DNA from: CAZNER01 sp964572065
GTDB lineage: Bacteria > Patescibacteriota > Dojkabacteria > JAHIVN01
NCBI GenBank assembly: GCA_964572065.1
Contig: CAZNER010000039.1
Location: forward strand, 1-18,609
Reading direction: 5' to 3'
DNA length: 18,609 nucleotides
A model generated the notes under the pieces. It was not told the origin of the DNA, ran no database searches, and saw only the letters and a list, made by a program, of their open reading frames with translations. A program made the position numbers and the translations under genes. Of the stretch, positions 13,889 through 18,609 are shown in pieces (the stretch's first letter is position 1; every line of letters starts with the position of its first letter).

Positions 13889-14707
13889 TTAAAAATCAAT
13901 AGATTCCAATATCTTTAAGATAGTATCATTATCCTCTGCTGAGACTCCAATCATAGGAGAAGATGCTATTTGATAATTATTTCCATTCATTTGGAAGAAA
14001 ATATTCGGACAGATAAATGTTCCACCTTCAGAGTTATGTGTTTCGTAGTCGTTACTTATCATAGAGAAAGCTGAATCTGAGCTATAAAATGTAAAAAATG
14101 TTTCTCCGTCAATAGTTATGTTCTCGCCGGTTGTCATGGTGTAACAAACTTCATTTGTGTTTGGTTCTACTGAGTTGTCTACTTGTATCCTGATGATACT
14201 TGCTCCTCCAATTTTTCCTATTTCTACAATATCACCTTTATGTTCAACTTCTAAACATCCGTCTACCATATCTGGACATTCGTACACATCGAATACATCA
14301 ATAGTCCAGTTGCTTGGATATCTAAGTGAATAGTTATAGAGGGAATTGGTATAAGAACTCCAGCCTTCGTATGGATCATCACTTTGAATAGTTGTAGTGG
14401 TGGTGGAAGGAGTAGAATTGATTGTTGTAGTAGTTGTAGATGTTGATGTAGTTGTAGATGTTGATGTCGTAGAGTCATTTGAGTCGGAGGTATCGTTTTT
14501 ATTAATTGATAAAAAAATGATGACACCAGCTGTTATCAGTACGAGAATAGCAATGGCTGTAATAATTATTAGTATTAGTTTTGATTTTTTACTTAATTTG
14601 CCTTTTTTAGTACTTTGCGAAGTATCTGACTGGGGGTTTGGCTTATCGTTTTTAGGTTGATTATTAGATGCCTTGTTTTGAACTTGTGGATGGTTTGTGT
14701 TTTGCAT
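13889..14707 (-). CDS. Membrane-anchored surface protein with Thr/Ser stalk, module family member C
   Basis: A 272-aa bitopic protein with a polar, Asn/Gln/Lys-rich cytoplasmic tail (1-43), one membrane helix (about 44-68, LILIIITAIAILVLITAGVI), and a low-complexity stalk of Ser/Thr (about 73-108, e.g. STSTTTSTSTTTTT) likely to be extended and perhaps glycosylated. The C-terminal domain begins YEGW (113-116) with YPSNW (130-134), shared in pattern with member B. Several Cys residues lie in the outer domain. The membrane anchor differs from members A and B. The stalk is encoded partly by an 18-bp tandem repeat, which could vary in copy number. It is the first gene of the minus-strand run. Confidence 0.75.
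   Translation of the reverse strand: MQNTNHPQVQNKASNNQPKNDKPNPQSDTSQSTKKGKLSKKSKLILIIITAIAILVLITAGVIIFLSINKNDTSDSNDSTTSTSTTTSTSTTTTTINSTPSTTTTTIQSDDPYEGWSSYTNSLYNYSLRYPSNWTIDVFDVYECPDMVDGCLEVEHKGDIVEIGKIGGASIIRIQVDNSVEPNTNEVCYTMTTGENITIDGETFFTFYSSDSAFSMISNDYETHNSEGGTFICPNIFFQMNGNNYQIASSPMIGVSAEDNDTILKILESIDF
14430..14465. repeat. Two tandem copies of an 18-bp unit
   Basis: GTAGTTGTAGATGTTGAT occurs twice head to tail (14430-14447 and 14448-14465) within the Thr/Ser-stalk codons of the minus-strand gene. A multiple of three keeps the frame, so copy-number change would alter stalk length only. Confidence 0.9.
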
Positions 14708-14829
14708 AATAAATATATTTTAATAGTATAATTAATAGCTAAATTATATATAATTTTTAATATTATTTAAAGAAGTTAGAATAATTAAATTTTATATTAT
14801 AATATATTTAACTAATTAAGTTATTTAAA

Positions 14830-15036
14830 TTAGGGTCTTGCCCAGTTAGGCTAATATTTTCGTATCAGAATTTTGAGATCTTTTTCCATAGTTTCTCAAT
14901 GATTAAATCTCCACTCTGATTCTAACAAATATTCTGAGAAATGTATTTTCGATATACCATTAAATTTATTTAACCTTCGCTTTGTCTATGACCAATACGA
15001 TTCAACTCCGTTAATAGGACTTAATTTATGATATGA
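14830..15036 (-). pseudogene. Decayed IS1595-family transposase C-terminus
   Basis: On the minus strand one frame, interrupted by three stops, reads INGVESYWS, stop, TKRRLNKFNGISK, then FSEYLLESEWRFNH, stop, ETMEKDLKILIRKY, stop, PNWARP and TAA (14830-14832). HINGxESFWSxxKRRLxKFNG and the xESEWRFNHR ending are characteristic of IS1595 (IS1016-like) DDE transposases. The two early stops fall where Tyr/Phe and Arg are expected. The rest of the gene is missing upstream. The end GGGTCTTGCCCAGTTAGGC (14833-14851) is probably the IS terminal inverted repeat; no mate is visible. The remaining part of the gap 14708-15067 is A+T-rich and shows nothing else. Confidence 0.85.
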
Positions 15037-15067
15037 TTATTTTGACTTTAAATGATTTAAATCAAAT

Positions 15068-15565
15068 ATGGAGGAGAAGGAGATAACAGAGTCAGAGAGA
15101 CAGGCAGTTATTTTAGATAGATTTCGAGAAATTGTTGTTACAGATACCGATCCAGTTGTGGCTAGAGTAGCAAGTATTGTTGTTTCGAATTATGAAGAAA
15201 AAGGAATTAACTTGTTTTGTTATTCAGATGCAAGAAATATTGTTGAAGCATTGATAATTAATGGTGTTGAATCGCTTCATTTTTGGTACGCAAGAGGACA
15301 TGTAGTACCTTATATTAAAGATGGAAATAGTAGGTTAATTCTTATTGAATGTATCGGTCATAAAGGTTATGGTTTTGAACCAGGTATTATTGTTGTCAAC
15401 AAAGGAGATAGACATTATCTTTTTGGAGATCCTGATACAGGTCAAAAGGTAACATATTCTTTAACGATGGAAATTTTAAGAGATAGAGCGATAGGTTTCC
15501 CAACAAGATATGGATCTGGTGAACGAAGTGTAACTTCTCTTGATCAAATTTTTGCTATTGAGTAG
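15068..15565 (+). CDS. Hypothetical protein (165 aa)
   Basis: I do not recognise this protein. After a charged helical N-terminus (1-45) comes a mixed alpha/beta segment: GINLFCYSDARNIVEALI (C51 at a helix start), SLHFWYARGHVVPYI (H78), and YLFGDPDTG (D121). A Cys at a helix start, then a His strand, then an Asp is the order found in transglutaminase-like and other papain-fold enzymes, but spacing is unusual and I give this little weight. There is no signal peptide or membrane helix. A TATGAT box lies at 15032-15037. The first codons ATGGAGGAGAAGGAG are SD-like, but inside the gene. Confidence 0.5.
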   Translation: MEEKEITESERQAVILDRFREIVVTDTDPVVARVASIVVSNYEEKGINLFCYSDARNIVEALIINGVESLHFWYARGHVVPYIKDGNSRLILIECIGHKGYGFEPGIIVVNKGDRHYLFGDPDTGQKVTYSLTMEILRDRAIGFPTRYGSGERSVTSLDQIFAIE

Positions 15566-15592
15566 TAATTCAATAATATATTTTATAAATTT

Positions 15593-16327
15593 TTAATAAT
15601 TCTCAATTACCCTTACTTTTTCAAAAAAAAGATATTTTCTATTTTTAGGAGGAGTCTTTTTAATATTAAACCAGCTGATACCACCGCAATCATCCCAAAA
15701 TCCAGGAAATGTTTTTTCCTTTTTAATATCTTTGATTGTAGCCCAGAAGTTTTTGACTCCCTCTTCTTTATTATTAACTATTAATTTCCCTTTAGGATTG
15801 TAGCCGTCAAATGTGTAAAAGTATATATCTCTTAGGAATTCTCCACTTTGTTTATAATCAACATAGTGTATGATTCCGACAAAATATAAATCCGCAGTCA
15901 TATTAGTTTCTTCTTTTAACTCACGGATTGCAGCATCCTTAATAGTTTCTTCTTCTCGGATCTTGCCAGTATGAAAGCCGATACAGCCAAAAAATGGCTG
16001 TTTTAATCTTTTCATAAATAAGAATTTCTGTTTTTTGTTATTTACTTTAGTTACTCTGATTAAAGCACCTCTTTTTCCCTGTTTTTCAATATTACCGTTT
16101 CTTTCATCCATTCTGTTAGAGAATTCTTTTCCCATATCAGTAAGATAGTACTGCTTCTTATTATCCTTCTTTATAAAGCCATTTTTTAATAAAGTGTTAA
16201 TGTGGTATGTTAAATGGTCTGTTGTAATTCCGCTAACTCTTAGATCTCTAAATCTTGCATATGGAAGGAAGAGTATTTTTTTTAATATTTTCATTTGGAT
16301 TACATGAAGGTCAGATAAATTTTTCAT
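15593..16327 (-). CDS. Winged-helix / Nudix hydrolase fusion
   Basis: A 244-aa protein with two domains. Residues 1-75 form a winged helix-turn-helix (HVIQMKILKKILFLPYARF, then TTDHLTYHINTLLKNGFIKK and the wing QYYLTDMG), like ArsR/MarR-type regulators. Residues 85-244 are a Nudix domain with the complete box G121-x5-E127-x7-R135-E136-L-x-E139-E140, which binds Mg and positions a nucleoside diphosphate-X substrate. Known NrtR regulators of NAD metabolism have the opposite order (Nudix then HTH). The intact box suggests hydrolysis or at least ligand binding, so this could be a ligand-sensing repressor. No NAD genes are adjacent. It is convergent with the gene at 15068-15565. Confidence 0.85.
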   Translation of the reverse strand: MKNLSDLHVIQMKILKKILFLPYARFRDLRVSGITTDHLTYHINTLLKNGFIKKDNKKQYYLTDMGKEFSNRMDERNGNIEKQGKRGALIRVTKVNNKKQKFLFMKRLKQPFFGCIGFHTGKIREEETIKDAAIRELKEETNMTADLYFVGIIHYVDYKQSGEFLRDIYFYTFDGYNPKGKLIVNNKEEGVKNFWATIKDIKKEKTFPGFWDDCGGISWFNIKKTPPKNRKYLFFEKVRVIENY

Positions 16328-16358
16328 TGGATTTATTTAATAATTAAATTTTTTTAAG

Positions 16359-16388
16359 ATTATATTTACAAGAAGTCTTAAAAATCAA
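16359..16388 (-). promoter_or_regulatory. Promoter of the HTH-Nudix gene
   Basis: On the minus strand there is a -35 TTGATT (16383-16388), an 18-bp spacer and a -10 TATAAT (16359-16364), giving a 5' UTR of about 25 nt. No ribosome binding site is evident in it. Confidence 0.55.
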
Positions 16389-16466
16389 GTGAAATTGATT
16401 TCAGTAGGGTATATTATTAAAGTGTTTCAATTTTTAAGTCTAGTTAATTATTTCTTTTATATTTAT

Positions 16467-16472
16467 TATAAT
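16467..16472 (+). promoter_or_regulatory. -10 box of second GIY-YIG gene
   Basis: TATAAT ends 9 nt before the ATG, the same distance as in copy 1. The -35 region is weak (TTAATT, 16444-16449). A leaderless message is predicted. Confidence 0.55.
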
Positions 16473-16481
16473 ATTAGTACT

Positions 16482-16733
16482 ATGTACTACGTTTATATTC
16501 TTTTATGTTCTGATAACTCACTTTATACAGGTTATACAACTGATCTAAAGCAACGTGTTAAGGTTCACAATGAAGGTAAAGGGTCAAAATATGTTAGAAG
16601 CAGACTGCCGGCAAAGTTGATTTATTATGAAAAATTTAAGAAAAAGGAAAAAGCTCTTAAACGTGAAGCTGAAATAAAGTTATGGGAAAGAGAAGAAAAA
16701 ATAAGAACGCTAGAATTAGATGATAAGATTTAA
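16482..16733 (+). CDS. Small GIY-YIG superfamily nuclease (copy 2)
   Basis: This is an 83-aa paralogue of the gene at 5573-5821, with the same residues in place: YVY (3-5), YTG (15-17), R25, H29-N30 and E62 (ALKRE). I start at MYYVYILL because the family begins there and a TATAAT lies 9 nt upstream; an ATG at 16389 would add 31 hydrophobic residues absent from copy 1 and include the promoter. The nucleotide sequences are most alike around the segment encoding HNEGKGSKYVR. The charged C-terminus (EREEKIRTLELDDKI) differs from copy 1. The two copies bracket about 10.6 kb of accessory genes. Confidence 0.88.
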   Translation: MYYVYILLCSDNSLYTGYTTDLKQRVKVHNEGKGSKYVRSRLPAKLIYYEKFKKKEKALKREAEIKLWEREEKIRTLELDDKI

Positions 16734-16802
16734 TCATATTCGGTTTCAGTATGATTTTAAGAGCTGTCCATTTATATTTTATTTAATTATACTAAAAAAG
16801 GC

Positions 16803-16931
16803 TTATTTTGCTAACTTATCAGTTATTAAAACAGTAAGCATAGCTGCACATCCTCCAATTAGACCTGATGTTATATCTCCAATTAGTGTGTCTGGTCCAA
16901 TGTCCGGAGTTGTTATCCCACCGAATCTTGC
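16803..16931 (-). pseudogene. Possible small membrane-peptide remnant in a 320-base gap
   Basis: The gap 16734-17054 holds no complete gene. On the minus strand a 42-codon open frame without a start codon encodes GGITTPDIGPDTLIGDITSG followed by a hydrophobic LIGGCAAMLTVLIT and DKLAK. The composition looks protein-like, with one potential membrane segment, and could be the 3' end of a broken gene or a peptide with a non-standard start. The plus-strand frame over the same bases is Pro/Ile/Ser-rich and looks like its shadow. Low confidence. Confidence 0.25.
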
Positions 16932-17054
16932 TTAAACTAAACAATTGGTGTTAATTTAAATTCTAATTCTTTTCTTTCTTTATCTAAGTTTCTATTATGG
17001 GGGTTTGATCAGTATATTTTTCGGATAACGTTCTTTTATTTTATGTAAATTTAA

Positions 17055-17684
17055 TTGATATATTGTATATGCTTATTATTTCCTTTTTTAATTAGCAGAT
17101 TATTTCTTTTGCATTATATATATGCACATAGTGTAGATGAGTTACCAACTCAGGAAGAATTGGACAGAGCATACGATTTTCTCTATGAGTATCATAATAC
17201 TTGGTTCGACAGAGTTTTCGGAATAGGGTTGAAACCTCCTAAGACAGCTTATATGTATATGGTAAGAATTCCAATTCCAAGAGATTATAGACAAGATGAA
17301 TTAGCGACAAATTTAGGATATTGGACTCATACTGATAAATCAATGTTTCATCCGGATATAAGTTATTCTTTAATAAATTTAAATATTGATAGGATAGTAC
17401 ATTTAGCTGATTCTTTTTGGACGGAGTTTGCTCAGATTCTTGATTCGGTCGGTAATATAGGGTCTTGGGGAGATATTTTACATACTGAAGAAAAAATGTT
17501 TATAGCTGAGAAACGTAATAATATTTTTGGTATAGCAGTATATTCAGCTAGATTAGGATATTCATATGAACAGTATAGAAGAAGAGCTGATTTAACAGGA
17601 TATGCAGTAACAGGTGAAATCCATTTAGTCCCTTATGGTAGAAGCAGATATGAAGAGGTTGTGGATATATTTGGAAGTGAATAA
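17055..17684 (+). CDS. Hypothetical protein with hydrophobic N-terminus (209 aa)
   Basis: I do not recognise this protein. With the TTG at 17055 as start, residues 4-22 are hydrophobic (CICLLFPFLISRLFLLHYI), so it could be secreted or membrane-anchored. The soluble part starts at SVDELPTQEELDRAYDFLYE and is rich in aromatic and charged residues, with several His residues (GYWTHTDKSMFHPD, DILHTEE). No conserved catalytic motif is evident. The start is uncertain: there is no in-frame ATG before residue 67, an alternative TTG at codon 19 would remove most of the hydrophobic segment, and codons before SVDELP may be non-coding. It is convergent with the nucleotidyltransferase gene, with 14 bases between stops. 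Confidence 0.55.
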   Translation: MIYCICLLFPFLISRLFLLHYIYAHSVDELPTQEELDRAYDFLYEYHNTWFDRVFGIGLKPPKTAYMYMVRIPIPRDYRQDELATNLGYWTHTDKSMFHPDISYSLINLNIDRIVHLADSFWTEFAQILDSVGNIGSWGDILHTEEKMFIAEKRNNIFGIAVYSARLGYSYEQYRRRADLTGYAVTGEIHLVPYGRSRYEEVVDIFGSE

Positions 17685-17698
17685 TATAAATAAGGTAG

Positions 17699-18196
17699 TT
17701 AATCTTTTACCCTTTTTAATATAGTATTAACAATGCCAGTAGTGCGTGCCAGCCTTTCATGTCCAAGAATAACAGGTTCGCTGCCGACTGCTTTAGCTTG
17801 GGGAAAAAGTTTATCTTTAAAATCAAAATTAGGTCCAATTGTTACATAGTCTGCGTGCAGATTTTTATATAAATAAATAAACGATTCTTTACTTGTTTCA
17901 TATGGGTTTATAAAAACTGCATCAATACAGTTTAAGGCGTTTATAATTTCTAAACGATCCTGTTCACTAATAATAGGTCTGTCCTTGCTTTTGTATGTTT
18001 GTATATTCATATTATTCTCAACACCAACAATAAGATAATCACATATTCGTGATGACCTTTCTAATAAATCTAGATGTCCGATGTGAAAAAGGTCAAAAGC
18101 ACCATGTGTAAATGCAATTTTTTTATCTCTCTTTTTTAAATCTGATGTAATTTTGTAAAGTGTATTAATAGAATAGATCTGGTTCTGACGAGGCAT
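17699..18196 (-). CDS. HIGH-motif nucleotidyltransferase (cytidylyltransferase-like)
   Basis: A 165-aa single-domain Rossmann-fold enzyme that transfers a nucleotide from NTP to a phosphorylated substrate. THGAFDLFHIGHLDLLE carries the HxGH motif (residues 38-41), which binds the triphosphate. IISEQDRLEII is the second family motif (the RxxxISSTxIR position is replaced by a later, weaker segment, ARTTGIVNTILK). Size and motifs fit the RfaE C-terminal/HldE, glycerol-3-phosphate cytidylyltransferase or archaeal FAD-synthase group; I cannot choose the substrate. KAVGSEPVILGHERLARTTG fits the usual C-terminal strand plus Thr-Thr substrate contact. No sugar kinase or membrane-lipid gene is next to it in the window. 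Confidence 0.85.
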   Translation of the reverse strand: MPRQNQIYSINTLYKITSDLKKRDKKIAFTHGAFDLFHIGHLDLLERSSRICDYLIVGVENNMNIQTYKSKDRPIISEQDRLEIINALNCIDAVFINPYETSKESFIYLYKNLHADYVTIGPNFDFKDKLFPQAKAVGSEPVILGHERLARTTGIVNTILKRVKD

Positions 18197-18235
18197 GATA
18201 AATATAAAGATTTAATTTAAATTGGGGCTAGTAAA

Positions 18236-18263
18236 ATGATATCAAAATTTGTTGATATGTCAA
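18236..18263 (-). promoter_or_regulatory. Promoter of the nucleotidyltransferase gene
   Basis: On the minus strand there is a consensus -35 TTGACA (18258-18263), a 16-bp spacer and a -10 TATCAT (18236-18241). The 5' UTR would be about 33 nt without an evident ribosome binding site. Confidence 0.65.
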
Positions 18264-18370
18264 TATTAAGATTAAATGTTTAGGTTTATATCTGTTTTGA
18301 AGTTATATCTTAAAACTTTTTTGTAAAAGTTTAACTACTATTAATTGAAGAGATTCTTTATTACAAAAAC

Positions 18371-18420
18371 AGGGTATTTTTCCTGCCTGACGGCAGGCAG
18401 GTAATCTCAAAAAATACCCT
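18371..18420 (-). terminator. Hairpin with CCTGCC-TGAC-GGCAGG core, probable minus-strand terminator
   Basis: Outer arms AGGGTATTTTT (18371-18381) and AAAAATACCCT (18410-18420) are perfectly complementary. Inside lies CCTGCC-TGAC-GGCAGG (18382-18397) followed by CAGG, a palindromic repeat of the kind scattered in CPR genomes. On the minus strand the structure is followed by GTTTTTGT, as expected of an intrinsic terminator. The rest of 18197-18609 holds the promoter described above and a possible extended -10 TGGTATAAT on the minus strand (TATAAT at 18480-18485), but no gene. Confidence 0.6.
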
Positions 18421-18609
18421 AAAACCCTAGAATTTATACAATCTTAATATAAATATAGTAGACAATTGTTGAAATTTACATTATACCATCATTATCTTCC
18501 CGCAAGGTCATGTAAAGTGTTTTACGTAAATAATGGAACCAATAACCTTGTTATTCTAAATATTCTTGTATCATCATTATTTATAATTGGGTGCTTCTAG
18601 TAAAAATGT

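Noticed and set aside
14397..14660. Plus-strand frame rich in Val and Asp
   Set aside because: It is the antisense of the Thr/Ser stalk and membrane helix of the gene at 13889-14707; repeated Val-Asp is an artefact of the tandem repeat.
14708..15067. Possible tRNA in the gap (GGGTCTTGCCCAGTTAGGC looked tRNA-like)
   Set aside because: There is no T-arm, anticodon arm or acceptor pairing; the bases fit an IS1595 end and the transposase C-terminus on the minus strand.
16720..16935. Plus-strand 71-codon frame rich in Pro, Ile and Ser
   Set aside because: It overlaps the end of GIY-YIG copy 2, and its second half is the complement of a more protein-like minus-strand frame; no motif or promoter was found.
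1..18609. CRISPR array or TGA recoding
   Set aside because: No regularly spaced direct repeats were seen, and all recognised genes read through in the standard code without in-frame TGA.

Overview
The window is AT-rich and compactly coded on both strands, uses TAA, TAG and TGA as stops, and shows no clear Shine-Dalgarno motif. No 16S rRNA or other lineage marker is present. Small genome-style gene packing, a short valyl-tRNA synthetase lacking its C-terminal arm, many small unrecognised proteins, and palindromic repeats of the CCTGCC-TGAC-GGCAGG and CCTTCGACAAG types together suggest a Candidate Phyla Radiation (Patescibacteria) bacterium. This placement is an inference.

Region 1 (1-5391) is housekeeping: the 3' part of a TatD nuclease; a convergent valyl-tRNA synthetase with a T-box leader whose Stem I looks very short; a HAD-fold protein; a ComF-type phosphoribosyltransferase; and a tmRNA with its own promoter and an unusually long predicted tag.

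Region 2 (5389-16733) is an accessory segment. It begins with a hairpin repeat whose arm overlaps the end of the tmRNA and is bracketed by two similar, same-orientation GIY-YIG nuclease genes. Inside lie a single-chain type IIG restriction-modification enzyme, a divergent gene with a HEPN-like RxxxxH motif that may be its defence partner, a small cupin, and a minus-strand run of four genes. Three of these four encode one-helix membrane-anchored surface proteins built from shuffled modules; the fourth carries a caspase-like His-Gly...Ala-Cys pattern. Two decayed transposase C-termini (one clearly IS1595-like) and a winged-helix/Nudix fusion complete it.

Region 3 (16734-18609) has a 320-base stretch with no full gene, an unrecognised protein with a hydrophobic N-terminus, a HIGH-motif nucleotidyltransferase, and a terminal hairpin that could end a short minus-strand RNA.

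A recurring feature is a near-consensus -10 box ending 7-9 nt before the ATG in at least four genes (5573, 8781, 8867, 16482), which predicts leaderless mRNAs. The best candidates for something undescribed are the RM/HEPN pair, the caspase-like protein among the modular surface proteins, and the short-Stem-I T-box.
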